A stretch of 64,000 bases of DNA from positions 41,622-105,621 of the IMG/VR virus record IMGVR_UViG_3300027969_004220; one strand, 5' to 3'. A program made the translations under genes and the position numbers. Shown here in pieces: positions 20,297 through 26,923 of this stretch. The stretch's first letter is position 1. Each line of letters starts with the position of its first letter. The notes beneath the pieces are model-generated. The model was not told where the DNA came from. It ran no database searches and saw only the letters and a program-made list of their open reading frames with translations. The stretch is from a virus.

Positions 20297-22500
20297 TCAA
20301 ATAGTTGGAAATTTGGTAAAACCAGACGAGTATTTGCGTTGTCTGCAAAAACTAAATACTTAGAATCGTCTCTAATAATAGCTTGATTAAGTATCTTATC
20401 AAATGTAGATTCTGGTATAATATCAGTAAATAATCTAATATTAGTTGCTTTCATATCAGATCCTAATAATTGAGGATTCGTATTTTCAATTGTAAATTCA
20501 ATTGGAGTCATATCTTGTTCATCAGAATAAACTTTTCTTAGGAAGTTATTTGTAAGTTTACCAGCCTCATCTTCAAAATCAACATTACGCTTATAAACAA
20601 ATTGAGAAATTTTTCTATTTCTTTGATCAACATTTAATGTATAGCAATACCAAACTTCTTCATCTAATATTAAATCAGAATTAGTTGTATAAGTATCACC
20701 ATTTAATGTAACTGTTATTACATCATTTACTAAGTTTACTTTCCAACCAATTAGATTCTCATCATCATAGAAGTTAAAGAAGTTATAAATCTCACCATCT
20801 ATATAATTATTGATACTAAACCAAATAGTAAATCCAATATTATCAGAAACTTTTAGAATAGGATCAGAGTTAAAGTAATTTACAGCTGGTATTCCTGCAT
20901 CAACTGAGAATAAGTCATAATTTGATTTAGATATTATAGTAGATGAGTTTTCAATTAGTTCTTTATTTATACTAGCTAAGTATTCTAATCTAATTAAATC
21001 CTTAGTTAAAGTTCTTGTTTGAACCTTATTAGCTACTGCTCTCTTATCATCAGTATTCTCAACACCAAATAATGAATCAATTGTAGTATTCTGTGTAAGC
21101 ATATCCAATTTGTTTTGGATCTCTGTTGTACCAGCTTGTACATTTGCTTTTTGGTTGTATTTTTTCAGAATCAATTTATAATAAACTGAAGAGTTATTAA
21201 ATCCTCTAAATTGAGATACGTGATCTACTTGAAACATTCTACTTAATTGACAGAAAAACATAAAGTCTTCTTTACCTGGTCTTCTTTGAGCACCAAATAC
21301 ACTTTTAAATTGCTCTTTGGTAATATGTACTTCCATATTATCAAATAAACTTAAATCAAATTGATTCATCGTAATTTGTGAGTCTGGAAATTCATTATTA
21401 TTTACCGATACTTTAACATCACCTTCACAAACAATATTATACAATTGATATTCGTGCATTGAGTAATCTTGTCCTTTTGCATCTGGATCAGTTACAAAGT
21501 AAACAACTTGATGTCCAAACATCATTTGAGCATCAGTACTTAATTTATTCAAAAGATTTAGTGCAGTACTTTGATTATAAGGATTGTAAAGAAGTGCTTG
21601 TTGGTCTTTAGTCATTGGTGAAAAAATATTAGCGGTATCACAACTTCCTTTACCATCTGAATTTAGATTAGTATTAGGTATGAAATTTCCATTAGCATCA
21701 TATGTACCAGTTAAATTAGACTGACAACATTCTCTTAAACCATATAAATTACTTTTCTGATAATCTAAAGTAACATTTTGAAAATTACCAATTAAATTTA
21801 TATCTTGTATCTTTACAGGAACACCAGATTTATTTTCTATTGAGTATTCAACTTCAAAAAATCTTGTTGGAGTTAGTCTTTTTGTAGATACATTTTCTTT
21901 AGTTAAAAATTCCCAATCTGACCAAGTTCTTGAATTATCTTGTGAGTATCTCCATTTCAAATCTACACCTTGTATACCAGTAGATGATATTACTTCAACA
22001 TCTTCTAACTTAAAAACTTTATAGATAAAAGGTGGTTTAATTACCTGAATACCACCAGAAACCAATTGAACTGCAGAACCATCATCGGTCATAGGTCTTT
22101 CAGTTTCACATTCAATTGCATATTCTAATATTCTAATTGAACCAAGTGAATTAGTTCCCTTTCTAACCCACTTTATATCTAGGTATAAAGGGTCCAAAGG
22201 ATCGATTGGTGGAAAGTTATCAATATATTTTTTTAAGTCAAACCAAGTAGTCCATTTTTGACCATCTCTTGATAAACGATAATATTGTGCTAAATATCTT
22301 GTAGTAGATAAACCTAAAGTATCGTAAGTAAATTTGGTTATCTTACTAATATTTTGTAAATTTGTAAAACTGATTATGTACTCTTCTTCTATATTATTAA
22401 TATAAGGTGTTGCATCGGGTGCTGAAGCACTAGCACTTATGTTAAATTTATCAGAAATAACAGTGGAACCATTTAAAACATTTGTATCTATTGTAAACAT
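20293..22500 (-). CDS. Large virion structural protein with lectin-like C-terminal domain
   Basis: 735 residues, beta-rich, no signal peptide. Repeated blocks such as YYRLSRDGQKWTTWFDLKKY and WRYSQDNSRTWSDWEFL are typical of beta-sandwich tail or baseplate proteins. Residues about 560-650 (IGFTIWFSINNYI, FNFYDDENLIGWKVNLV, VITVTLNGDTYTTNSDLI, EEVWYCYTLNVDQRNRKI) have the rhythm of a laminin-G/concanavalin-like sandwich, often glycan-binding. An assigned role in the tail is inference. It is preceded by a TTTAATATATA box, consistent with late expression. Confidence 0.65.
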   Translation of the reverse strand: MFTIDTNVLNGSTVISDKFNISASASAPDATPYINNIEEEYIISFTNLQNISKITKFTYDTLGLSTTRYLAQYYRLSRDGQKWTTWFDLKKYIDNFPPIDPLDPLYLDIKWVRKGTNSLGSIRILEYAIECETERPMTDDGSAVQLVSGGIQVIKPPFIYKVFKLEDVEVISSTGIQGVDLKWRYSQDNSRTWSDWEFLTKENVSTKRLTPTRFFEVEYSIENKSGVPVKIQDINLIGNFQNVTLDYQKSNLYGLRECCQSNLTGTYDANGNFIPNTNLNSDGKGSCDTANIFSPMTKDQQALLYNPYNQSTALNLLNKLSTDAQMMFGHQVVYFVTDPDAKGQDYSMHEYQLYNIVCEGDVKVSVNNNEFPDSQITMNQFDLSLFDNMEVHITKEQFKSVFGAQRRPGKEDFMFFCQLSRMFQVDHVSQFRGFNNSSVYYKLILKKYNQKANVQAGTTEIQNKLDMLTQNTTIDSLFGVENTDDKRAVANKVQTRTLTKDLIRLEYLASINKELIENSSTIISKSNYDLFSVDAGIPAVNYFNSDPILKVSDNIGFTIWFSINNYIDGEIYNFFNFYDDENLIGWKVNLVNDVITVTLNGDTYTTNSDLILDEEVWYCYTLNVDQRNRKISQFVYKRNVDFEDEAGKLTNNFLRKVYSDEQDMTPIEFTIENTNPQLLGSDMKATNIRLFTDIIPESTFDKILNQAIIRDDSKYLVFADNANTRLVLPNFQLFE

Positions 22501-22504
22501 AATT

Positions 22505-22515
22505 TATATATTAAA
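22505..22515 (-). promoter_or_regulatory. TTTAATATATA late-type box
   Basis: Read on the minus strand TTTAATATATA ends 4 nt before the ATG of the 735-aa virion gene. Confidence 0.45.
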
Positions 22516-22556
22516 AAAATAATTCTATAATCTTTTGTTATATTAAATAATATGTG

Positions 22557-22564
22557 TATATTTG
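22557..22564 (+). promoter_or_regulatory. -7 box TATATTTG
   Basis: TATATTTG 36 nt before the ATG at 22601; divergent from the virion-gene late box about 45 bp away, so this short gap separates two promoter types. Confidence 0.7.
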
Positions 22565-22600
22565 CATGTTATTAATTATAATAATAAAAAAATCGCTAAA

Positions 22601-23824
22601 ATGAATATAACAAAAAAATTCTTACAACTAACATCTAGAACTTACCCTCACGGTACTGAGCAAGAACTTTTTCACTTGTTACCGAAAAGTTTGAAAGAGG
22701 ATGAATTTGGTAACTTATTTATTAAAATAGGTGAAAGTGATGTTATGTTTACTTCACACTTAGATACCGCAACTAAAGCAAATACAGAAGTCGTTCACAT
22801 TTTTGACGGAGATATTATCAAAACTGATGGTAAATCTATCTTAGGTGCCGATGATAAAGCTGGTGTAACAATTATGTTAAACATGATAGAAAAAAATATT
22901 CCAGGTTTATATTACTTTTTCTTAGGAGAAGAAGTAGGTTGTATTGGTTCGAGAAAAGTTGCAGACGTACAAAAAGTAGAGAAAATTCCAGGTATCAACA
23001 AAGTAATTTCTTTTGACCGTAGAAGTACTGATTCTATCATTACATTTCAAAGTTCAAAAAGATGTTGTTCAGATACATTTGGTGAAGCTCTTGCAAAAGC
23101 ATTTAATGATGTTGAAGAAACATTCTCATATAAATTAGACAAAAATGGTGTTTTAACTGACTCTATACAATTTATTAGTATTTATCCAGAATGTACAAAC
23201 ATTTCTGTTGGTTATTACTCTGAACACACTTTCTCTGAAAGACAAGATATTGGTCACTTAACTAAATTAGCGGCAGCTTGTTTAAAAGTTGACTGGTCTT
23301 CTTTACCAGTAGAAAGAGATCCTTCAAAAGTTGAGTACGATTACTCTTGGGGTGGTTATGGTTACGGTGATGGTGATTGGGGTGCTTGGGGTGGTTCAAG
23401 ATATGACACTGGTAACTATACCAATGCCTATGCTTCAACAAATGTGATGGATAACGATTATAGTTCTTCAAGAACTAGACAACAAGGAGCTTACAGAGTG
23501 AAAACTGAAAAGTCTTATTTCTATGATGAATTGTTCCAATACTTATCTATGATTGAAACAAATGCCACAACTGGTAAAATAGTTAAAGTAGAGTTGATTG
23601 AGGATAGAATTAAATATGAAGCTCAACTTATTACAAGATTGTTCAAAGATATTGAACTACACTATACTAAATTAGAATGGGATGGTTTCAAATGTACTGT
23701 ATTCTATGAGTTAGAGCACAGAACTGAATGTGATAGAAATGATTTACTAGAATACTTACCAGACTTAGATTACCGTGGTATTGAAATATTAGGTGATTAT
23801 GACGATAGTGTCTATATGTGTTAA
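22601..23824 (+). CDS. M20/M28/M42-type zinc aminopeptidase with extra C-terminal domain
   Basis: 407 residues from the ATG at 22601. The peptidase core (1-220) has all expected metal or catalytic blocks: FTSHLDTA (His-x-Asp), LGADDKAG (bridging Asp), FFLGEEVGCIGS (Glu-Glu), SFDRRSTD and GYYSEHTFSE (last His). A Gly/Tyr/Trp-rich linker (SWGGYGYGDGDWGAWGGSRY, about 250-275) leads to a charged C-terminal region of about 120 residues of unknown fold. Such enzymes trim peptides or amino-acid derivatives in the cytoplasm; a phage role is not known to me. Own promoter and terminator. Confidence 0.85.
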   Translation: MNITKKFLQLTSRTYPHGTEQELFHLLPKSLKEDEFGNLFIKIGESDVMFTSHLDTATKANTEVVHIFDGDIIKTDGKSILGADDKAGVTIMLNMIEKNIPGLYYFFLGEEVGCIGSRKVADVQKVEKIPGINKVISFDRRSTDSIITFQSSKRCCSDTFGEALAKAFNDVEETFSYKLDKNGVLTDSIQFISIYPECTNISVGYYSEHTFSERQDIGHLTKLAAACLKVDWSSLPVERDPSKVEYDYSWGGYGYGDGDWGAWGGSRYDTGNYTNAYASTNVMDNDYSSSRTRQQGAYRVKTEKSYFYDELFQYLSMIETNATTGKIVKVELIEDRIKYEAQLITRLFKDIELHYTKLEWDGFKCTVFYELEHRTECDRNDLLEYLPDLDYRGIEILGDYDDSVYMC

Positions 23825-23854
23825 AAAAAGTCGAGAGAAATCTCGACTTTTTTG
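23823..23854 (+). terminator. Intrinsic terminator
   Basis: AAAAGTCGAGA / TCTCGACTTTT hairpin with a 4-nt loop and T6 run directly after the peptidase stop. Confidence 0.88.
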
Positions 23855-23871
23855 TTTTCTTATAATTGTAA

Positions 23872-23883
23872 TTTAATATATAA
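23872..23883 (+). promoter_or_regulatory. TTTAATATATAA box
   Basis: Late-type box 18 nt before the GATase-like gene; one of the few plus-strand occurrences. Confidence 0.35.
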
Positions 23884-23901
23884 GAAAATTGATTACATTA
23901 A

Positions 23902-25119
23902 ATGACAAACATATTTGATAAGGAAGTATGGATTAAACTTCTACCTAAAAAACTTACTATTGTTGATAATAATGGTACTTACGAATTAGTATATTCTGAT
24001 TGTTCAGTAAATGGTGTTTCTCATAAAGTAGAAATTATGTACTTTCACTCTACACCTAATAATCCTAATGATGTAAATAAAGATGGTGAACCAGATATGT
24101 TACAGTTTGATATACATATGGTTAAAACAAATGATGGCACCGAAGCAAATCCAGACAATCTTAAATTAAATATAGATGTTACTTACGGAGATGCAATGTT
24201 ATCTCAATTTAGTATTTCAAAACCTGATCAGATTGAGGTCGGTCAATATAATGGATTTGGATCTAAATATGACAAAGAAACATTTTTTGGATTTGAAGAT
24301 GATTCAATAAAAGATTTAGTAGAGTTTTTTAATAGATTAGGATTTGAACTAACAGTAAAGGATTTTACTTTTATCGATAAATATCCTGATACATATACTT
24401 ATACCGAATCAATTAAACTAATGCCTAGTTTTAATGGTGATGTTGTTTTAGTAGTAAATAATACAAAACCACAGGAAAATAGATATTTAACAAATGTTAC
24501 AAACTATTTAAAAGAAAGAGGTATTGATCATGTCATTGCTTCTAATGAAGAAGAAATTAAAAAGAATAATAATGACAAAGTAATTGGTGCAATTTCAACT
24601 GGATCTGAATATAGATTATCTAATCCAGAATCTGACAGTGAATTTTCTGCAAGTTCAGAAGCTCTAAAATCTTTACAATGTCCTATATTAGGAATGTGTT
24701 ATGGAATGCAACATATGGGTATTGAAAATGGTGCTAATTTAGCAACTTTGGATAAAGTTTATACTAACCATTCTACGTTAGATGATTATGATAAAGAACA
24801 TCCTTTATTTAAAGATGTCGATTTATCAAATACTCAAGCAAGCTTTGATTTTAATGACTATTTAGAAGATTGTCCCCAGGGATTTAAAACAATTGCTAAA
24901 TTAGGTGATAAAGTTGCCGGTATATCAAATGATGAAAAGAAACATTATGGTTTACTTTTTCATCCAGAAGATATAGAAGATACACAAGGAATATTAGATA
25001 ATTTTATAAATATGTGTAAGTCAGGAAGATCTAATAATGACGAACAAGGTATAGATCAATCTAAGAATGATATGAAATACATACAAACTTACGAAAGTTT
25101 TAGAAAAAAAAGAAAATAA
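23902..25119 (+). CDS. Two-domain protein with class I glutamine amidotransferase domain
   Basis: 405 residues. The N-terminal 180 residues are beta-rich and unrecognised. The C-terminal part is a GATase1 domain: DVVLVVNNTKPQENRYL, then the nucleophile elbow ILGMCYGMQHM and the His/Glu block HYGLLFHPED, as in the GuaA glutaminase. No ATP-pyrophosphatase domain is attached. The last 15 residues read MKYIQTYESFRKKRK, very like the N-terminal leader found on other proteins here but at the wrong end. It may supply ammonia to a partner or be a degradative amidase; the substrate is unknown. Confidence 0.75.
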   Translation: MTNIFDKEVWIKLLPKKLTIVDNNGTYELVYSDCSVNGVSHKVEIMYFHSTPNNPNDVNKDGEPDMLQFDIHMVKTNDGTEANPDNLKLNIDVTYGDAMLSQFSISKPDQIEVGQYNGFGSKYDKETFFGFEDDSIKDLVEFFNRLGFELTVKDFTFIDKYPDTYTYTESIKLMPSFNGDVVLVVNNTKPQENRYLTNVTNYLKERGIDHVIASNEEEIKKNNNDKVIGAISTGSEYRLSNPESDSEFSASSEALKSLQCPILGMCYGMQHMGIENGANLATLDKVYTNHSTLDDYDKEHPLFKDVDLSNTQASFDFNDYLEDCPQGFKTIAKLGDKVAGISNDEKKHYGLLFHPEDIEDTQGILDNFINMCKSGRSNNDEQGIDQSKNDMKYIQTYESFRKKRK

Positions 25120-25124
25120 ATAAT

Positions 25125-25358
25125 ATGAGTACAATTCCACAAATCGAGACAACAGAAGATCAAACTCAACGTTCAATCTCAGCCGCATTTGATTCAGTAA
25201 ATTTAATCAATGAGTTAAAAACAAAACCTTCTTTAACAGAAGAAGAACAAGATAGATTAGACAGAAACAAAGAACACTTAACAATAATGTTAGGTAAAGA
25301 TTGGTTTGATGCTGGTTTAACAGAACAACAAAGAAATGACATAAACGCTTGTCTATAA
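25125..25358 (+). CDS. Unknown 77-aa acidic protein
   Basis: Starts 5 bp after the GATase-like gene. Charged and helical (MSTIPQIETTEDQTQRSISA ...). Probably co-transcribed with its neighbours; no family is recognised. Confidence 0.6.
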   Translation: MSTIPQIETTEDQTQRSISAAFDSVNLINELKTKPSLTEEEQDRLDRNKEHLTIMLGKDWFDAGLTEQQRNDINACL

Positions 25359-25375
25359 AAAAATAAATAACCAAC

Positions 25376-25639
25376 ATGGCTGAAGTTGATGATAAAATTG
25401 AAGGTTTGGAAGAATCTAAAATAAATGAATCTAGTATTGACTATGATGTATTAGATAAAATGGTTAAATTACCTTGTTATAACAAACTAAGAGAAGATCT
25501 TAGAGGTGCTATACAAGAGTTTACATCATGTATATCTGATAGTTCATCAGAAATCGGATATGATGAAGGTGATACAGACCATGATATGGCTTTTAATGCA
25601 GCAATACAACAAGCAATTGACGAAATAGTTGGTTGGTAG
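25376..25639 (+). CDS. Unknown 87-aa acidic protein
   Basis: 17 bp after the previous small gene. Asp/Glu/Ser-rich and helical (EVDDKIEGLEESKINESS; SSEIGYDEGDTDHDMAF). No motif is recognised. Confidence 0.6.
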   Translation: MAEVDDKIEGLEESKINESSIDYDVLDKMVKLPCYNKLREDLRGAIQEFTSCISDSSSEIGYDEGDTDHDMAFNAAIQQAIDEIVGW

Positions 25640-25662
25640 TTTGGATAAAAGAAAAATATTTG

Positions 25663-25670
25663 TATCTTTG
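25663..25670 (+). promoter_or_regulatory. -7 box TATCTTTG
   Basis: TATCTTTG 17 nt before the ATG of the 41-aa basic gene at 25688. Confidence 0.65.
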
Positions 25671-25687
25671 TCAAAATAATAGAAATA

Positions 25688-25813
25688 ATGGCTGGTAAAA
25701 AAGGACAGTTTGCTGTTTGTAAAGAATGGGCTAAACACTTGAGAAAGAAATACAAAAGAATCTTTTGGAGCTCAGAAAGAGCACTTTCCAAAAAAGAAAT
25801 TAAAAAAATCTAA
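25688..25813 (+). CDS. Small basic protein (41 aa)
   Basis: Begins MAGKKGQFAVCKEWAKHLRK and is strongly basic (about 13 Lys/Arg) with aromatic residues, ending KKEIKKI. It has its own TAnnTTTG promoter and ends just before the array D control region. It could bind nucleic acid; no family is recognised. Confidence 0.6.
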   Translation: MAGKKGQFAVCKEWAKHLRKKYKRIFWSSERALSKKEIKKI

Positions 25814-25818
25814 TAATA

Positions 25819-25851
25819 ATTAGGTAGATTGAAAACTTTATATTACTTTTG
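25819..25851 (+). promoter_or_regulatory. tRNA-array D promoter (ATTAGGTAGAT + TACTTTTG)
   Basis: ATTAGGTAGAT at 25819-25829 and TACTTTTG at 25844-25851, followed by the same A-rich leader with AACAAAAAGG and TTTAATATATA as arrays A and B. Confidence 0.75.
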
Positions 25852-25907
25852 TAGTATAAAATCAAAGAAAAACAAAAAGGAACAATAAAAGTTTAATATA
25901 TAGTAAT

Positions 25908-26006
25908 ATGAAAAATGTAAATGTAAATATCGTAGTTATGCCGCAGCCGATGCAGGATCAGGATCGTTTCACGAACCAGACTAACTATGTATTTATATCA
26001 CATTAA
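25908..26006 (+). CDS. Leader peptide of tRNA array D (Met/Pro/Gln/Asp attenuator)
   Basis: 32 codons beginning MKNVNVNIVVMPQPMQDQDR. Residues 11-19 (M P Q P M Q D Q D) consist only of the isotypes encoded by array D: Gln x2, Asp x3, Pro x2 and a Met(CAT)-like gene. It uses CCG and CAG, G-ending codons atypical of this AT-rich genome. The segment GACTAAC (25979-25985) is complementary to GTTAGTC in the terminator 5' arm (26036-26042). The diagnostic block ends about 15 nt before this segment, the spacing expected if a ribosome stalled there frees the antiterminator strand. Confidence 0.8.
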   Translation: MKNVNVNIVVMPQPMQDQDRFTNQTNYVFISH

Positions 26007-26029
26007 GAAATTACGTGTATAAAAATTAC

Positions 26030-26064
26030 AAATCCGTTAGTCTTTGAGACTAACGGATTTTTTT
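26030..26064 (+). terminator. Attenuator terminator before tRNA array D
   Basis: AAATCCGTTAGTC / GACTAACGGATTT hairpin (13 bp, 5-nt loop) with a T7 run, starting about 24 nt after the leader stop and ending 20 nt before tRNA-Gln. GTTAGTC can pair alternatively with GACTAAC in the leader. Confidence 0.85.
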
Positions 26065-26083
26065 ATGGAATAAAATTAAATAT

Positions 26084-26155
26084 TGGAGTATCGTATAATG
26101 GTAATTATTCAGGGTGTTGGCCCCTGCGATTTGGGTTCGAATCCTAATACTCTAA
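26084..26155 (+). tRNA. tRNA-Gln(TTG) with unusual anticodon loop
   Basis: 72 nt: acceptor TGGAGTA/TACTCTA, Gln-like body (U1-A72 and GTATCG after the acceptor), anticodon stem CAGGG/CCCTG with loop TGTTGGC, T arm TTGGG-TTCGAAT-CCTAA. With a 7-nt loop the anticodon is TTG but position 33 is G, not the near-universal T. A Pro(TGG) reading would need a shifted loop. Confidence 0.75.
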
Positions 26156-26164
26156 CAAAATTAT

Positions 26165-26226
26165 GGGACCATGGTTGAATGGTTTACAATGCCACCCTGT
26201 TGCGGGTTCGAATCCCGTTGATCCCG
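26165..26226 (+). tRNA. Truncated tRNA-like gene, anticodon arm deleted
   Basis: 62 nt. Acceptor GGGACCA/TGATCCC (one mismatch), D arm GTTG..CAAT and T arm GCGGG-TTCGAAT-CCCGT are present, but only about 10 nt (CCACCCTGTT) remain where 22 nt of anticodon arm and variable loop should be. The isotype cannot be assigned; probably a decayed tRNA. Confidence 0.55.
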
Positions 26227-26233
26227 CTAAAAT

Positions 26234-26306
26234 AGTTATATAGCTCAGTGGTTAGAGTGCTAGGTTGTCGCCCTAGAGGTCGCGGGTTCGATCCCCGTTA
26301 TAACTG
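26234..26306 (+). tRNA. tRNA-Asp(GTC)
   Basis: 73 nt canonical: acceptor AGTTATA/TATAACT, D arm GCTC, anticodon stem CTAGG/CCTAG with loop TTGTCGC, T arm GCGGG-TTCGATC-CCCGT, discriminator G. Confidence 0.93.
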
Positions 26307-26309
26307 CAA

Positions 26310-26373
26310 ATGTAATCCTTCAGTCAACAGTGAGGAGAATGAATACCCTAATGCTTGTGTAGGGAGGTTACAT
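26310..26373 (+). ncRNA. Three-way-junction small RNA between tRNAs
   Basis: Closed by TGTAATC / GGTTACA (7 bp like an acceptor stem), with inner hairpins CTTCA-GTCAACAG-TGAGG and CCCTA-ATGCTTGTG-TAGGG. It has the size and outer stem of a tRNA but no T loop (TTCGA) and no credible anticodon loop. Could be a degenerate tRNA or a stable RNA like T4 species C and D; no match is known to me. Confidence 0.45.
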
Positions 26374-26378
26374 AAATT

Positions 26379-26451
26379 GGTTTATAGGTCAAATGGCTAA
26401 GATGTCCGGCTGTCGCCCGGTACGGAGAGGGTTCGAATCCCTCATAGACCG
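26379..26451 (+). tRNA. tRNA-Asp(GTC), second copy
   Basis: 73 nt: acceptor GGTTTAT/ATAGACC, anticodon stem TCCGG/CCGGT with loop CTGTCGC, T arm GAGGG-TTCGAAT-CCCTC, discriminator G. Its body differs clearly from the Asp tRNA at 26234, so it is not a recent duplicate. Confidence 0.9.
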
Positions 26452-26460
26452 CTGCATGGT

Positions 26461-26510
26461 AGACCGTTACTAATTCATAGGGACAGAAAGTTGGTCTGCG
26501 TAGAATTAGA
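26461..26510 (+). ncRNA. Pseudoknot-like small RNA, copy 2
   Basis: AGACC, GTTA, CTAATTC, ATAGGG, then GGTCT, GCGTA, GAATTAG. AGACC/GGTCT (5 bp) and CTAATTC/GAATTAG (7 bp) interleave as a pseudoknot. Shares its elements in the same order with 18793-18848 in array C; the filler between ATAGGG and GTCT differs. Confidence 0.55.
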
Positions 26511-26514
26511 ATTA

Positions 26515-26587
26515 CTAGGTGTAGGAAAGTTGGTATTCCGCGTGCTTTGGGAGCACGAGATCGCAGGTTCGAGCCCTGTCACTTAGA
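26515..26587 (+). tRNA. tRNA-Pro(TGG)
   Basis: 73 nt: acceptor CTAGGTG/CACTTAG with the C1-G72 pair typical of Pro, anticodon stem CGTGC/GCACG with loop TTTGGGA, T arm GCAGG-TTCGAGC-CCTGT, discriminator A. Confidence 0.92.
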
Positions 26588-26591
26588 CTAA

Positions 26592-26666
26592 CGCGTAACG
26601 ATCCACAGAGAGAGGTTACCCGCCTTGGACGCGGGGTTATTGCAGGTTCGAGTCCTGTTTACGCGA
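26592..26666 (+). tRNA. tRNA-Pro(TGG), second copy
   Basis: 75 nt: acceptor CGCGTAA/TTACGCG perfect with C1-G72, anticodon stem CCCGC/GCGGG with loop CTTGGAC, 8-nt variable region, T arm GCAGG-TTCGAGT-CCTGT. The D arm is irregular (GATCC ... GGTTA). Confidence 0.85.
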
Positions 26667-26672
26667 CTAAAT

Positions 26673-26757
26673 AGCTACAGCGCATAATGGCTGGTGTGCC
26701 TGACTGTCACTCAGGTGTTGATTTTCAACGTAGCGGGTTCGATTCCCGTTGTAGCTG
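26673..26757 (+). tRNA. tRNA-Asp(GTC) with long variable arm
   Basis: 85 nt: acceptor AGCTACA/TGTAGCT perfect, anticodon stem CCTGA/TCAGG with loop CTGTCAC, a class II-like variable hairpin GTTGA-TTT-TCAAC, T arm GCGGG-TTCGATT-CCCGT, discriminator G. A long variable arm is foreign to tRNA-Asp. Confidence 0.82.
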
Positions 26758-26763
26758 CAATAT

Positions 26764-26834
26764 TGGAATATGATGTAACGGTAGCATCACATCTTTTGAC
26801 GGTGTTTGTGGAGGTTCGAATCCTCCTATTCCAA
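26764..26834 (+). tRNA. tRNA-Gln(TTG)
   Basis: 71 nt: acceptor TGGAATA/TATTCCA perfect, anticodon stem ACATC/GGTGT with loop TTTTGAC, T arm GGAGG-TTCGAAT-CCTCC, discriminator A. Reads CAA and by wobble CAG, the Gln codon of the leader. Confidence 0.92.
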
Positions 26835-26844
26835 CAAATAAAAT

Positions 26845-26916
26845 GGCGTTGTAGCTCAGAGGCAGAGCGGTCGGTTCATATCCTTCAGGACGGGATCTCG
26901 GAATTCCCCAACGCTA
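26845..26916 (+). tRNA. tRNA-Met(CAT)-like, degenerate T loop
   Basis: 72 nt fitting the standard spacing: acceptor GGCGTTG/CAACGCT, D arm GCTC-AGAGGCA-GAGC, anticodon loop TTCATAT, T stem GGGAT/TTCCC with loop CTCGGAA instead of TTCGAAT. The anticodon stem GTCGG/CCTTC has two mismatches. Possibly decaying, but Met codons in the array D leader are consistent with it being meant as a Met tRNA. Confidence 0.55.
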
Positions 26917-26923
26917 CTAAAAT

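Noticed and set aside
26310-26373. Hammerhead ribozyme
   Set aside because: The three-way junction lacks the CUGANGA and GAAA core sequences.
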